A DNA stretch of 63,951 nt from Myxococcales bacterium (GTDB lineage Bacteria; Myxococcota_A; Polyangia; Haliangiales; Haliangiaceae), in NCBI GenBank assembly GCA_947483555.1, contig CANKMW010000049.1, positions 1-63,951 of the forward strand, given 5' to 3'. Below, in pieces: positions 36,676-46,163 of the stretch (position 1 is its first letter; each line of letters starts with the position of its first letter). A program made the translations under genes and the position numbers. Below the pieces are notes generated by a model. The model was given only the letters and a program-made list of their open reading frames with translations, ran no database searches and was not told the origin of the DNA.

Positions 36676-37344
36676 TTACGCCTGGGCCTCGACCTTGCCG
36701 TCGCGCAGGCGAATGATCCGCTGGGCGCGGGCGGCGATGTCGGCCTCGTGGGTGACGACGATGACGGTGATCCCGCTGGCGTGGATCTCGGCCAGCAGGT
36801 CCATGATCTGTCGGCTGGTCTCCGAGTCGAGGGCGCCGGTCGGCTCGTCGGCGAGGATGATCTTGGGCTTGCCGATGAGGGCGCGCGCGATCGCCACCCG
36901 CTGCTTCTGGCCGCCCGACATCTCGCTCGGCCGATGCTCGGCCCAGTCGGCGAGGCCGACCCGCTCGAGGTACTGCATCGCGGTGCGATTTCGGGTCCGC
37001 CGCGACACGCCCTGGTAGTAGAGCGGCAGCGCCACGTTCTCGACCGCGGTCTTGAACGGCAACAGGTTGAAGGACTGGAACACGAACCCGATGAAGCGGT
37101 TGCGATAGCGCGCCGCCTGGGTCTCGCTCAGATCGCGCACCAGGGTGTCGTCGAGCCAGTACTCGCCGGCGTCGTAGCCGTCGAGGATGCCGAGGATGTT
37201 GAGCAAGGTCGACTTGCCGGAGCCCGAGGCGCCCATGATGGCGACCAGCTCGCCGTCGCCGATCTCGGCGTCGACGTTACGCAGGACGTGCAGCCGGTGG
37301 CTGCCGACCTGGTAGTACTTGTTGATCCCGTTGAGGCGAAGCAC
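36676..37344 (-). CDS. ABC transporter ATPase, MacB/LolD type
   Basis: A 222-residue ATPase with Walker A GASGSGKSTLL, the Q-loop VFQSFNLLP, signature MSGGQKQRVAIARAL, Walker B ILADEPTGALD and the H-loop VTHE. The family energises MacB/LolCDE-type permeases; the operon order ATPase, permease, permease, adaptor supports a MacAB-like exporter. Start: GTG at 37344 (VLRLNGINKYY) is preferred because TAGGGT, a -10-like hexamer, overlaps the alternative TTG at 37359. Confidence 0.9.
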   Translation of the reverse strand: MLRLNGINKYYQVGSHRLHVLRNVDAEIGDGELVAIMGASGSGKSTLLNILGILDGYDAGEYWLDDTLVRDLSETQAARYRNRFIGFVFQSFNLLPFKTAVENVALPLYYQGVSRRTRNRTAMQYLERVGLADWAEHRPSEMSGGQKQRVAIARALIGKPKIILADEPTGALDSETSRQIMDLLAEIHASGITVIVVTHEADIAARAQRIIRLRDGKVEAQA

Positions 37345-37358
37345 GGCGGGGGAGGGCA

Positions 37359-37388
37359 ACCCTAGCTCCGAGTCTGCCTCGGTGCCAG
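37359..37388 (-). promoter_or_regulatory. Putative promoter of the MacAB-like operon
   Basis: Minus strand CTGGCA (37383-37388), 18-base spacer, TAGGGT (37359-37364), then 14 bases to GTG 37344. The -35 matches TTGACA at four of six positions. Confidence 0.4.
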
Positions 37389-37437
37389 GCGATAACCGCC
37401 CGCGACGCCAGCGAATTCCCGCCGCGCCCGGCGTCCG

Positions 37438-37884
37438 TCAGGCCAGGGCGTCGTTCAGCGCCGCGGTCAGTTCGTCGGGCTTCACCCGCGCCAGGGTCGC
37501 GGTTCCGTCCGGGGTGCGGATCTCGCAGACCGGCGCGTCCTCGCACTTGTCGAGGCAGCTCCGGACGGTGATCGCAAACCCGCCGCCGCGCTGCTCCCAG
37601 ACGGCAGCCGCCCGATCGATGGCGTCCAGCGCGCCCCAGCTCTGGCACTTGCCGGCGCAGAAGACGGCGGTGACCGCGGCCGCCGGGAGCTCGAGCTCGG
37701 TCGCCAGCGCCAGCGCGGCGTAGTAGTGGCTGACCGGCTTGCCTTGCTCCTCGGCGAGCGCGATCAAGCGGTCGGGCGTCAACGGCCCGGCCTCGGCCAG
37801 CTCCTCGACCTCCATGCCGAGCCCGGCCAAGCGGGTCATGTCGACGTCGCGGTGGGTCGGCGAGCGGGTCGGGAGGTTGGCCAT
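37438..37884 (-). CDS. Thioredoxin-like [2Fe-2S] ferredoxin (NuoE-like) protein
   Basis: A 148-residue protein. Helical N-terminal 60 residues are followed by a thioredoxin-like ferredoxin core with four Cys: AVFCAGKCQSWG and VRSCLDKCEDAPVCEI (a fifth Cys follows). The spacing C-x3-C ... C-x3-C matches NuoE/HoxE-like and shethna-type 2Fe-2S domains that pass electrons in NAD(P)H-linked enzymes. No partner subunit is adjacent, so it may act alone or with a distant complex. ATG chosen because TAGCGT ends eight bases upstream and the longer frame is antisense-like. Confidence 0.7.
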   Translation of the reverse strand: MANLPTRSPTHRDVDMTRLAGLGMEVEELAEAGPLTPDRLIALAEEQGKPVSHYYAALALATELELPAAAVTAVFCAGKCQSWGALDAIDRAAAVWEQRGGGFAITVRSCLDKCEDAPVCEIRTPDGTATLARVKPDELTAALNDALA

Positions 37885-37892
37885 GGCGGCGC

Positions 37893-37898
37893 ACGCTA
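37893..37898 (-). promoter_or_regulatory. -10-like TAGCGT for the 2Fe-2S protein (leaderless)
   Basis: TAGCGT on the minus strand ends eight bases before the ATG at 37884. The -35 region is poor. Confidence 0.4.
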
Positions 37899-37955
37899 GC
37901 CCGAAAGATCGACGCCGGCCAGTGCCATGACGCCGATCGTCGAGCCGGCGGCGCG

Positions 37956-38336
37956 CTACTTGCTCGGCTCGAAGTTGAGCGGATAGCTGACCGTGACCGC
38001 GGTCTTCTGCGGGGTGGCCAGCTTCAGCGTGCCGACCGCGTCGACCACACATTTGCGGACCTGCTCGTCGCCGACGTCATCGCGGGTCACCGTGATCTGA
38101 TCGAACTGGCCGCTGCCGGGGGCGGCGCGGAACGACAGCACCACCAGGCCGCGCAGCCGCCGGTTGCGCTCCAGCGCGACCGCGTAGCACATCTGCACCG
38201 GCGCCGCGATCGACTGCATGCGCGCCGTGATGTCGCTGCGGACGGCGCCGCCGGTGCCGGTCCGGCTGCACGCCGCGGCGAGCGCGGCGGCGACGCCGAT
38301 CCCGATGGTGAGCTCGATCGCGATTCGCGCCCGCAT
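37956..38336 (-). CDS. Lipoprotein with AgmX/TonB-like C-terminal domain
   Basis: A 126-residue predicted lipoprotein: signal peptide ending ALAAACS (lipobox Cys about 22), then a compact domain with a Cys pair (MCYAVALERNRRLRGLVVLSF ... VRKCVVDAVGTLKL ... VTVSYPLNFEP). This resembles the AgmX/PglI C-terminal domain, a TonB-C-like fold frequent in Myxococcota motility and envelope proteins. It follows the OmpA-like lipoprotein with a two-base gap, so both are probably made together. The longer frame through the OmpA gene was rejected. Confidence 0.72.
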   Translation of the reverse strand: MRARIAIELTIGIGVAAALAAACSRTGTGGAVRSDITARMQSIAAPVQMCYAVALERNRRLRGLVVLSFRAAPGSGQFDQITVTRDDVGDEQVRKCVVDAVGTLKLATPQKTAVTVSYPLNFEPSK

Positions 38337-38338
38337 CT

Positions 38339-38860
38339 TCAATCCTCCTGCACCAGGGTCTTCTTGGGGCCCTGCTTCGCGATCACGAACTCGACCCGCC
38401 GGTTGGCTTCGCGGCCCTCGGGGGTGTCGTTGCCGGCGATCGCCTGGTCGGGACCGTAGCCCTTGGCGGTCAGGCGGCCCTTGGCGATGCCCTTCGAGAT
38501 CATGTACTGGCGCACGCTCTCGGCGCGCTGCTGCGACAGCTGGCGGTTGCGCTTGGCGCCGCCCGAGGCGTCGGTGTGGCCGGCGACCTCGATGATCTCG
38601 ATCTGCGGGTTGTCGACCATGACCGCCGCCACCGCGTCGAGCAGCGGGAACGACACCGGCAACAGCTTGTCGGAGCCGAGCTCGAACTGGACCTTGTCGT
38701 TGATCTGGATGTTCGACGGCGTCAGCACCACCTTGGGTGGTGGCGCGTCGGGTCGCTCGGCGCGGATCTCGAGCGGCGGGAACGGATCCTGCTGGACGGT
38801 CACCAGCGAGCAGGCGCCGGCACCGCACGCGACGAGGAGGCCGAGGACGAGGGCGCGCAT
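38339..38860 (-). CDS. OmpA-family peptidoglycan-binding lipoprotein
   Basis: A 173-residue lipoprotein. Signal peptide and lipobox (LVACGAGAC) are followed by a short Pro-rich linker and a complete OmpA_C domain: VQFELGSDKLLPVSFPLLDAV, IIEVAGHTDASGG, NRQLSQQRAESVRQYM, GYGPDQAIAGND, EGREANRRVEFVI. The domain binds diaminopimelate peptidoglycan, so the protein should tether a membrane to the wall (Pal-like). It heads a two-gene unit with the AgmX-like lipoprotein. A -35/-10 pair ends nine bases before the ATG. Confidence 0.9.
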   Translation of the reverse strand: MRALVLGLLVACGAGACSLVTVQQDPFPPLEIRAERPDAPPPKVVLTPSNIQINDKVQFELGSDKLLPVSFPLLDAVAAVMVDNPQIEIIEVAGHTDASGGAKRNRQLSQQRAESVRQYMISKGIAKGRLTAKGYGPDQAIAGNDTPEGREANRRVEFVIAKQGPKKTLVQED

Positions 38861-38869
38861 GGCGCGGTC

Positions 38870-38898
38870 ATCGTACGAGTCATCGGCCGCCGCCTCAA
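38870..38898 (-). promoter_or_regulatory. Promoter of the OmpA-like lipoprotein gene (leaderless)
   Basis: Minus strand TTGAGG (38893-38898), exactly 17 bases, TACGAT (38870-38875), then nine bases to the ATG. Four of six -35 and five of six -10 positions match sigma-70 consensus. One of the best leaderless promoter candidates. Confidence 0.6.
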
Positions 38899-38911
38899 GC
38901 CTGGGCGCCCG

Positions 38912-39598
38912 CTAGGCGCGACCGGGAGACAGGAGCGGCAGGCCGAGCTCGGCGAGCAGCCCCTCGAGCTCGCTGGACAGCGGCCGCCGCTTGCGGACCA
39001 CGTCGGGGTTCATCGCCGAGTGCAGCTTGGTGCGCGCCTCGTGCATGCGCCACGCGATCGTGCCCTCGCTGCACTTCTGCACCACCGCCGCCTCGCCGTG
39101 CGCCATGCCCTGCAGGACCACCAGCACGACGGTGGTTCGCATCTCGGCAGGCAACGAATCGAGCCCGCGCAGCAAGCGGGCGTAGGTCTGGCGTAGCTCG
39201 GCCGCCTTCGACGGGTCGCCGGCGGCGTCGACCGAGACGGCGTACTCGACGCGCGGATCGCCGAGCCCACCGTCGAGGTGGTCGGGCATCGGATCCTCGG
39301 CGCGGCGTCCCTTGTCGCGGCGGGCGTTGAGCGAGCGATTGACCGCCATGCGGTAGACCCAGGTGAAGAACTCGCTGCGGCCCTCGAAGCGATCGAGCGC
39401 GCGGTAGGCGCGCATGAAGACCTCCTGGGCGATGTCGTCGGCGTCCGACGGTGTGCCGGTGAGGTGCAGGGCGAGCGCGAAGATGCGCTTGCGATAGCGG
39501 CGCACCAGCTCCTCGAACGCCTGGGCGTCGCCGGCCTTGGCGGCGGCCACCAGGCGCGCGGCGGTCTCGCCTTCGCGTTGCGCAGGAGTCATCGTCAT
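38912..39598 (-). CDS. ECF-type RNA polymerase sigma factor
   Basis: A 228-residue sigma-70 family protein with region 2 (FEELVRRYRKRIFALALHLTG, DADDIAQEVFMRAYRAL, FFTWVYRMAVNRSLNARRDK) and region 4 (LDSLPAEMRTTVVLVVLQGMAHGEAAVVQKCSEGTIAWRMHEARTKL). No adjacent anti-sigma factor is seen; a C-terminal tail of about 25 residues extends beyond region 4. Target promoters unknown. The start is uncertain: ATG at 39598 (MTMTPAQ) or GTG at 39634; neither has a convincing ribosome site. Confidence 0.88.
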   Translation of the reverse strand: MTMTPAQREGETAARLVAAAKAGDAQAFEELVRRYRKRIFALALHLTGTPSDADDIAQEVFMRAYRALDRFEGRSEFFTWVYRMAVNRSLNARRDKGRRAEDPMPDHLDGGLGDPRVEYAVSVDAAGDPSKAAELRQTYARLLRGLDSLPAEMRTTVVLVVLQGMAHGEAAVVQKCSEGTIAWRMHEARTKLHSAMNPDVVRKRRPLSSELEGLLAELGLPLLSPGRA

Positions 39599-39728
39599 GG
39601 ACTTGGACCCGAAGCCCGACCGGGAGCTTTGCACGATCGCAGACTGACTGCGCGCGGAGCGCGTATCCCCCTGGAATCGCGAGCCGAATCGCGAGCGGGC
39701 GGTTCGGTCGCCGCGCGGCCGGGTGTCG

Positions 39729-40163
39729 TCAGTTGAGGCTGTCGCGATCGCCCGTCTGCGGCATGACCAGCGAGAACGGCGCGATCTCGGCGTCGAACCA
39801 GGTGCTGTCGTCGCGATGCATCTGATAGGTGCCGTGCATGGTGCCGACCGACGTCGCCAGCACGCAGCCCGACGTGTACTGGAACTGCTGCCCGGGCATC
39901 AAGCGCGGCTGCTCACCGATCACGCCATCGCCCTGGACCTCCTCGACCTTGCCGCGGCCGTCGGTGATGATCCAGTGCCGGGTGCGCAGCTGCGCCGGCC
40001 GGCTGCCCTCGTTGGCGATCGACACCGTGTACGCGAACACGTAACGTCCGCGGTCGGGATCCGACTGTTCGTCGAGGTACTGGGCCCGCACCGTGACCCG
40101 GATGCCGTCGGTGGTCGCCGACGAGGTCGGCTCCGCGATGCCATGAGGTGCGCTGATCATCAT
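39729..40163 (-). CDS. apaG: ApaG family protein
   Basis: A 144-residue protein matching ApaG over its full length: VTVRAQYLDEQSDPDRGRYVFAYTVSIANEG, LRTRHWIITDGRGKVEEVQGDGVIGEQPRL, FQYTSGCVLATSVGTMHGTYQM, FDAEIAPFSL. The fold is a fibronectin-type beta sandwich. The in-vivo role is unsettled: links to Co2+/Mg2+ homeostasis and Ap4A metabolism are reported, and the domain also occurs in eukaryotic F-box and PDIP38 proteins. It follows citrate synthase with a 40-base gap, probably co-transcribed. AAGGA lies nine bases before the ATG. Confidence 0.92.
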   Translation of the reverse strand: MMISAPHGIAEPTSSATTDGIRVTVRAQYLDEQSDPDRGRYVFAYTVSIANEGSRPAQLRTRHWIITDGRGKVEEVQGDGVIGEQPRLMPGQQFQYTSGCVLATSVGTMHGTYQMHRDDSTWFDAEIAPFSLVMPQTGDRDSLN

Positions 40164-40203
40164 GTGGCCATCGTCCTTGCCTGGGTGGGCGAACCGATCT
40201 CGC

Positions 40204-41514
<1,311 letters not shown>

Positions 41515-41630
41515 ACAGAAGCTCCGTTCCGTGGCGCCAGTTCGAGGGGGAGGACGGCCCGCGTCGGGCCCGGATGGCCCTGTGATGCGCGAGGTCTCCC
41601 GTTCGCCGCGAACCTATCACAGTGGCCCCG

Positions 41631-41636
41631 TACAAC
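41631..41636 (+). promoter_or_regulatory. -10-like TACAAC for the GIY-YIG gene (leaderless)
   Basis: TACAAC ends six bases before GTG 41643 and lies within the alternative, longer reading frame that begins at GTG 41622. This supports 41643 as the true start. Confidence 0.45.
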
Positions 41637-41642
41637 CGTCGG

Positions 41643-41924
41643 GTGTGGTTCGTCTACGTGCTGCTGTCGCGCGCCGGGCGCACCTATGTCGGCGTGACCA
41701 CCGACGTCGGCCGCCGGCTGCGTCAGCACAACGGCGACCTGCGCGGCGGCGCCCGGGCGACGCGGGCCGGCCGGCCGTGGCGAATGGCGCGGGTGGTAGG
41801 GCCGCTGACCACCCGCGGTCGGGCCCAGGCCGCCGAATACGTCATCAAGCGGCTGCGCGGTCGCCGCCGGCTGACGGCACGCATCCAGGTCGCACGCGAT
41901 CGCAAGACGGTCGTCGTCGCGTAG
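41643..41924 (+). CDS. GIY-YIG domain protein (UPF0213/YhbQ-like)
   Basis: A 93-residue single-domain GIY-YIG protein. It starts VWFVYVLLSRAGRTYVGVTTDVGRRLRQHN, in which VYVLL and TYVGVT correspond to the GIY and YIG strands and the following Arg is catalytic. RPWRMARVVGPL and AAEYVIKRLRGRRRL complete the fold (the metal-binding Glu is probably in AEYVIK). Small members of this family cut DNA non-specifically or are of unknown role. Starting at GTG 41643 gives the normal N-terminus of the family (one or two residues before the first strand). The TAG stop doubles as part of the next promoter. Confidence 0.8.
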   Translation: MWFVYVLLSRAGRTYVGVTTDVGRRLRQHNGDLRGGARATRAGRPWRMARVVGPLTTRGRAQAAEYVIKRLRGRRRLTARIQVARDRKTVVVA

Positions 41925-41927
41925 ACT
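41922..41927 (+). promoter_or_regulatory. -10-like TAGACT overlapping the GIY-YIG stop codon
   Basis: TAGACT starts with the TAG stop of the preceding gene and ends eight bases before GTG 41936. The same hexamer occurs at 50501-50506 upstream of another TPR gene. Confidence 0.45.
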
Positions 41928-41935
41928 GGACCAGC

Positions 41936-42883
41936 GTGGCGACCAAGTCGGAGACCCTGCCGGCGCTGACCACCGGCGACGCGATCACGCCGGCGTGGCG
42001 GGTGTCGACGTCGCTGGCGAGCGCGCGACCCGGCGAGGTCCTGCTGCTCGACGAGCACGGCCAGGTCATGGCCGGCCCGGCGATGCGGCGCCAGCAGCTG
42101 GCGGCGTGGACCGCGGTCGGCGGCGTCGCCGGCGTCGGGGTGATCGCGGTGGCGGTCCTGGCCGGGCCGCTGATCGGGATGGTGTCGGGCGGCGTGTTCG
42201 CGGCGATGATGTGGCGCCAGACCCGGGCCTGGCGGCGGGCCCGCGAGGCGCTGGTGCTGGCCTCGGCGGGGCGGCGCGACGAGGCGCTGGCGGCGGTGGA
42301 GCGCCTCGAGCAGGGCCGCATCGCCGAACCCCTGCGGCCGTTCCTGTTCTACCTGAAGGGCAAGCTCGAGTGGCAGCGCGGCAGCTTCGACGCCGCGCTG
42401 GCGCTCTACGATCGCGCCATCGGTTCGGTCGGGCCGCGGCGGCGGCGGGCGATGTACTGGGTGTGCGCGTTCGATCGAGCCCAGTTGCTGGCGGTCATGG
42501 GCAAGGTCGACGCCGCGCGCACCGCGCGGTCCGAGCTCGAGTCGGCGCCCCGCGGCGACTACTTCGCGCTCGAGCTGGCGCTGACCGACCTGGTGATCGC
42601 GTTTGCCGCCGATGATCTCGGCCTCCTGCCGGCCGACGAGGAGCTGTTCGACTGGGCCAAGGTCGCGCTCGGCTGCAGTCGGTTTGGCACCAACCTGGTG
42701 CTGCTGGCGTGGGGGCTGGCCGGCCGCGGCGAGCCCGACATGGAGCGGCTCCTGCTGCACGAGGCCGCGCCCCGACTGACCACCGAGTTCCTGCCCGAGA
42801 GCTTCCCCAGGCTGTCGGCGTGGTACGAGGAGCGCCGGGTCGTCATCGGCGCCGATCGCGACCAGGACCTCGACGACCTGTGA
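41936..42883 (+). CDS. Membrane-anchored TPR-like protein
   Basis: A 315-residue protein. A soluble head of about 55 residues is followed by a hydrophobic double segment (VGGVAGVGVIAVAVLAGPLIGMVSGGVFAAMMW, written here in part: residues about 60-95). A cytoplasmic TPR-like solenoid then follows, with A-x-x-x-A helices: ALVLASAGRRDEALAAVERL, FYLKGKLEWQRGSFDAALALYDRAI, FDRAQLLAVMGKVDAARTARSEL. Function unknown; likely a protein-interaction scaffold at the membrane. Its stop overlaps the acetyltransferase start (GTGA at 42880-42883), so the two genes are coupled. Confidence 0.7.
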   Translation: MATKSETLPALTTGDAITPAWRVSTSLASARPGEVLLLDEHGQVMAGPAMRRQQLAAWTAVGGVAGVGVIAVAVLAGPLIGMVSGGVFAAMMWRQTRAWRRAREALVLASAGRRDEALAAVERLEQGRIAEPLRPFLFYLKGKLEWQRGSFDAALALYDRAIGSVGPRRRRAMYWVCAFDRAQLLAVMGKVDAARTARSELESAPRGDYFALELALTDLVIAFAADDLGLLPADEELFDWAKVALGCSRFGTNLVLLAWGLAGRGEPDMERLLLHEAAPRLTTEFLPESFPRLSAWYEERRVVIGADRDQDLDDL

Positions 42884-43782
42884 CCGGCGTCTCGGACCTG
42901 GACGCCGTGGTGCTGCGGCCGCTGGCGGCCGCCGATCTCGAGCCGCTGCGCGCGATCTACAACCGTCAGGTGGCGCCGGGGCCGGGCTGGACCGCGGCCG
43001 CGGTGGCCAGCATGTGGACCCAGTCGGCGCACGGCGATCGCACCCGGGTCGCCGTGGACGGCGACCGCGTCGCCGGTGGCGTCGGCACCGTGGTGGCGCC
43101 GCCCTGGCTCTACATCTTCCCGCTGGTGGCCGACGGCGCGGCCGCCGCTGACGCGCTGCTCGCGCAAGCGCTCGGCGAGGTGGTCGCCGGCGTCACCACG
43201 ATCCGCATCGGCGTCCGCGTCGGCGAGGAGATCAAGCGGGCGGCGGTGCTGGCGCGCGGCTTCGTGCGCTCGATCGACTTCGTCGAGCTGCGCCACGAGC
43301 TGGCGCCGACCCCGCCCGGGCGTCCATCCGACGCTGCGCTCCGTCGTCTCGGCCACGGCGAGCTCGACCGCGAGGCGACCCGCGCGCTGCACAACCTGAC
43401 CTTCGCCGAGATCGCGAACACCGCCCCGCTCGACGTCCGCGACTTCGCGGCGCTGCTCGATGACGCCACCGCCTGGCCGGGCGCGACCGCGGCCTGGGCC
43501 GGCGCCGACGGCGCGGTGGCCGGCTTCGTCATCGGTCAGCGCGACCACGACGACCGCGGCGACTTCGGCGTGGTCGAGGCGATCGGCGTCGCGCCGGCCT
43601 GGCGCGGCCGCGGTGTCGCCCGCACCATGATCGACGATCTGCTGGGCCGGGCCCGCGCCGCCGGCCTGGTCGAGGTCCGGAGCGTGGTCGCCGGCACCAA
43701 TCCGGGTTCGCTGGCCCTGCATCGCGCCGCCGGGTTCACGGTGGCCGGCCAGAAGCAGATGTACGACCTGTCCGCGGTATAG
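42880..43782 (+). CDS. Tandem GNAT-type N-acetyltransferase
   Basis: A 300-residue protein with two GNAT-like halves. The N-terminal half (VVLRPLAAADLEPLRAIYN ... AVDGDRVAGGVGTVVAPPWLYIFPLVADG ... VLARGFVRSIDFVELRHEL) appears degenerate in the acetyl-CoA loop. The C-terminal half has a good motif A: EAIGVAPAWRGRGVARTMIDDLLGRARAAGL and then GTNPGSLALHRAAGFTVAG. Double-GNAT proteins include mycothiol synthase-type and antibiotic-modifying enzymes; the acceptor is not predictable. Coupled to the upstream TPR membrane protein. The TAG stop is part of the promoter hexamer of the next gene. Confidence 0.82.
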   Translation: MTGVSDLDAVVLRPLAAADLEPLRAIYNRQVAPGPGWTAAAVASMWTQSAHGDRTRVAVDGDRVAGGVGTVVAPPWLYIFPLVADGAAAADALLAQALGEVVAGVTTIRIGVRVGEEIKRAAVLARGFVRSIDFVELRHELAPTPPGRPSDAALRRLGHGELDREATRALHNLTFAEIANTAPLDVRDFAALLDDATAWPGATAAWAGADGAVAGFVIGQRDHDDRGDFGVVEAIGVAPAWRGRGVARTMIDDLLGRARAAGLVEVRSVVAGTNPGSLALHRAAGFTVAGQKQMYDLSAV

Positions 43783-43783
43783 T
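43778..43783 (+). promoter_or_regulatory. -10-like TATAGT overlapping the acetyltransferase stop codon
   Basis: TATAGT contains the TAG stop of the upstream gene and ends nine bases before the ATG of the FHA-EAL gene. It matches the -10 consensus at five of six positions. Confidence 0.45.
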
Positions 43784-43792
43784 AGGGCGGCG

Positions 43793-44980
43793 ATGGCGAG
43801 CGGACCGGCGCTGGTCCACGGAGACCTGATCTTCCCGATCCACCGGCTGGCGAGCACGGTCGGCCGGCGCAACCTCGCCTTCGGGGCCGTGCCGGAGCTC
43901 GACCTCACGCTGCTCGATCGCGATCGCGTGGTGTCGCGCCGCCACGCCGAGATCGAGTACCGCGACGATTCCCTGTACCTCATCGACGTCGCGGCTCGCA
44001 ACGGGGTGTTCGTCAACGGTGAGCGCATGGCGCCGGGCTCGGCGCGCCTGCTCAACGAGCGTGATTCGATCAGCTTCGGCGGCGTCGCGCTCACGTTCGT
44101 CGGCGGCGCGGCGTGGCCCGGCGGCCTGGTCGCGGAGTGGAGCGAGCCCGGTCCGTTCGAGGCCTCGCACGATGTCACCGTCGCCGCCGGCGGGACGATG
44201 AGCGGCCAGCTGCGCGAGGCGGTGGCGCACGGCGAGCTGGTCCTGCACTACCAGCCCAAGATTCACCTGGCCACCGAGCGCCTCGAGGCGGTCGAGTGCC
44301 TGGTGCGCTGGAACCACCCCCAGCGCGGCCTGCTGTACCCCGACGCCTTCCTGGCCCTCGCCGAGAGCACCGGCTACGTCAAGGCCATCACGGCGTGGGT
44401 GCTGGAGACGGCGTTGCGCCAGTGTGCGGCGTGGCAGGCCATCGGGCTCGACGTCGCCACCGCCGTCAACATCTCGACCCGCGATCTCGAGGACGATCGC
44501 CTGCTGGCGCGGGTCACCAGCTTGCTGGCCGAGACCGGCCTCGAACCGTCGCGGCTGATCATCGAGATCACCGAGACCGGCGTGATGGCCGATCCCGGGC
44601 GCGCGATCGAGCACCTGGTCGCGCTCAAGTCGACCCAGGTCCGCCTCAGCATCGACGACTTCGGGATCGGCCAGTCGTCGCTCGCCTACCTGCGCCAGCT
44701 GCCGGCCGACGAGCTCAAGATCGACCGCTCGTTCTCGATGTCCCTCGACGCCCACAGCCGGGCCATCCTGCGTTCGGCCGTCGACGTCGGGCACGCGCTC
44801 GGGATGCGCGTGACCGCCGAGGGCGTCGAGACCGCGGCGGCGGTCGCGGTGCTCCGCGAGCTGGGCTGCGACGTCGGGCAGGGCTACTTCTTCGGCCGGC
44901 CGGTGCCCGCCGATGGGTTCATGGCGTCGCCGCTGGCGCAAGCCGCGCTCGCCGTCTCGGCGCGGCTCACTGGAGCGTGA
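43793..44980 (+). CDS. FHA-EAL cyclic-di-GMP phosphodiesterase
   Basis: A 395-residue two-domain protein. The N-terminal FHA domain (about 1-105: STVGRRN, VVSRRHAEIEY, LIDVAARNGVFVNGERM) binds phosphothreonine. The EAL domain (about 135-390) has its first motif changed to ECLVRW but keeps the catalytic Glu. The other metal and catalytic residues are present: NIS, EITE, IDDFGIGQSSL, LKIDRSF, AEGVET, GQGYFFGRP. It should hydrolyse c-di-GMP to pGpG, with activity perhaps controlled by a phosphorylated partner through FHA. A matching FHA-GGDEF cyclase lies 3.3 kb downstream. The last 14 bases overlap the convergent TPR/OMP gene. Confidence 0.88.
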   Translation: MASGPALVHGDLIFPIHRLASTVGRRNLAFGAVPELDLTLLDRDRVVSRRHAEIEYRDDSLYLIDVAARNGVFVNGERMAPGSARLLNERDSISFGGVALTFVGGAAWPGGLVAEWSEPGPFEASHDVTVAAGGTMSGQLREAVAHGELVLHYQPKIHLATERLEAVECLVRWNHPQRGLLYPDAFLALAESTGYVKAITAWVLETALRQCAAWQAIGLDVATAVNISTRDLEDDRLLARVTSLLAETGLEPSRLIIEITETGVMADPGRAIEHLVALKSTQVRLSIDDFGIGQSSLAYLRQLPADELKIDRSFSMSLDAHSRAILRSAVDVGHALGMRVTAEGVETAAAVAVLRELGCDVGQGYFFGRPVPADGFMASPLAQAALAVSARLTGA

Positions 44981-46163
44981 AGAACGGCGAGCTACCCAGC
45001 GGCGTGTTGAAGCGGTGGGTGTAGCCGATGCCGAAGTACGCGCTGGCGCTCGACTTGTCGAGACCGAGCGCGGCGGGGTCGACGAACGTGTACTCGCCGA
45101 CCACCGGCAGGTAGATGTTGAGACCGAGCCCGGCCGTGATCACGTGTTCCATGCGCGTGCCGAGGGCATACTCGACGCCGAGTTCGGGCCGGATCCCGAA
45201 CGTGATCAGGGCCTCGTCGGACGCGGCGGCCATCGCGCCGGTCTGCAGCAACGCGAGGTGGCCACCGATCAGCGGCTTCAGGCACAGCCGATCGCGGCAG
45301 ATCTCCTTGAAGCCGGCGACGCCGACGTCGAAGATCGTGAGCGTGTCGCTGTCGAGGTTGTCGCCCTGGTCGACGTACGTGACGCCGATGTAGCCCTGGG
45401 CGCCGATCCGGGTCTGCGGCGACAGCCGATAGTCGCCGGTGAGGCGGAACCCACCGGCGCTGGAGGCGTAGGTGCCGGTCTCGCCGATCGAGGCGTTCAT
45501 GGCCAGCAGCTGACCACCGAGGGTCCAGGTGTAGTCGTGATCGGCCGGCTTGGTGGCCGTGAACAGCGAGGGCGGAGGCGCGACCACGAAGTTGTCGGCC
45601 GGGGCGCCGCCGCCGCCGCTGGTGCCGCCGCTGCCATCGGTGCCGCCGCCGCCGCCGCCGGTACCGCCACCGTCGGTGCCGCCGCCGCCGTCGGTGCCGC
45701 CGCCGCCGTCGGTGCCGCCGCCGCCGTCGGTGCCGCCGCCGCCGTCGGTGCCGCCGCCGCCGGTGTCAGGCGCGGCGTCGGGATCGATGCCGGCCTCGCG
45801 CATCTTGGGCTTGATGTGCTCGTCCATGATCACCGCAGCGCCCTTGACCGCGGTCTCGTTGCCGCCGTTGGGCGCCACCGCCCGGCACGCCTGCAGCGCC
45901 TCGCCCAGCTTGCCCTCGTGATAGAGGGACATGCACAGGTTGTAGTAGAAGCGCCCGTCGGGGAGCATCACGATGGCTTGCCGGAACCGGTCGGTGGCCT
46001 CGGCGTACTTCTTGGCGCGCAGCAGCGCCTTGCCCTCGTCGTTGAGCTCGTCGGCCCGCTTCTGCGGTTGCCCATAGGCGGTGCCGGCGGTGCCGGCGAG
46101 GAGCCCGGCTCCCAGCGAGAGCGCGGCGATCAGGAGACTTGAGTGACGAAGCGAGGCGAGCAT
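44967..46163 (-). CDS. TPR plus outer-membrane barrel-like exported protein
   Basis: A 398-residue exported protein. A signal peptide (LLIAALSLGAGLLAGTAGTAYG) precedes a short TPR region (ADELNDEGKALLRAKKYAEATDRFRQAI, FYYNLCMSLYHEGKLGEALQACRAV) and a Gly/Thr/Asp linker of GGGGTDG repeats encoded by a 15-base array. The C-terminal beta-rich region of about 200 residues resembles an outer-membrane barrel (WTLGGQLLAMNASIGETG, RIGAQGYIGVTYVD, ASAYFGIGYTHRFNTPLG) and ends in Phe-x-Leu-Gln. Function unknown. ATG 46163 chosen because GGAGGA lies four to five bases upstream; an ATG four codons earlier is inside that ribosome site. Confidence 0.75.
   Translation of the reverse strand: MLASLRHSSLLIAALSLGAGLLAGTAGTAYGQPQKRADELNDEGKALLRAKKYAEATDRFRQAIVMLPDGRFYYNLCMSLYHEGKLGEALQACRAVAPNGGNETAVKGAAVIMDEHIKPKMREAGIDPDAAPDTGGGGTDGGGGTDGGGGTDGGGGTDGGGGTDGGGTGGGGGGTDGSGGTSGGGGAPADNFVVAPPPSLFTATKPADHDYTWTLGGQLLAMNASIGETGTYASSAGGFRLTGDYRLSPQTRIGAQGYIGVTYVDQGDNLDSDTLTIFDVGVAGFKEICRDRLCLKPLIGGHLALLQTGAMAAASDEALITFGIRPELGVEYALGTRMEHVITAGLGLNIYLPVVGEYTFVDPAALGLDKSSASAYFGIGYTHRFNTPLGSSPFFTLQ
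45638..45765. repeat. 15-base coding tandem repeat (GGGGTDG linker)
   Basis: About eight copies of CCGCCGCCGTCGGTG (plus strand), perfect in the right part and degenerate at the left. They encode the Gly/Thr/Asp linker of the exported TPR protein. Confidence 0.85.

Noticed and set aside
37345..37359. TTG start for the MacB-like ATPase
   Set aside because: It overlaps the TAGGGT hexamer that fits a promoter for the GTG at 37344, though it cannot be fully excluded.
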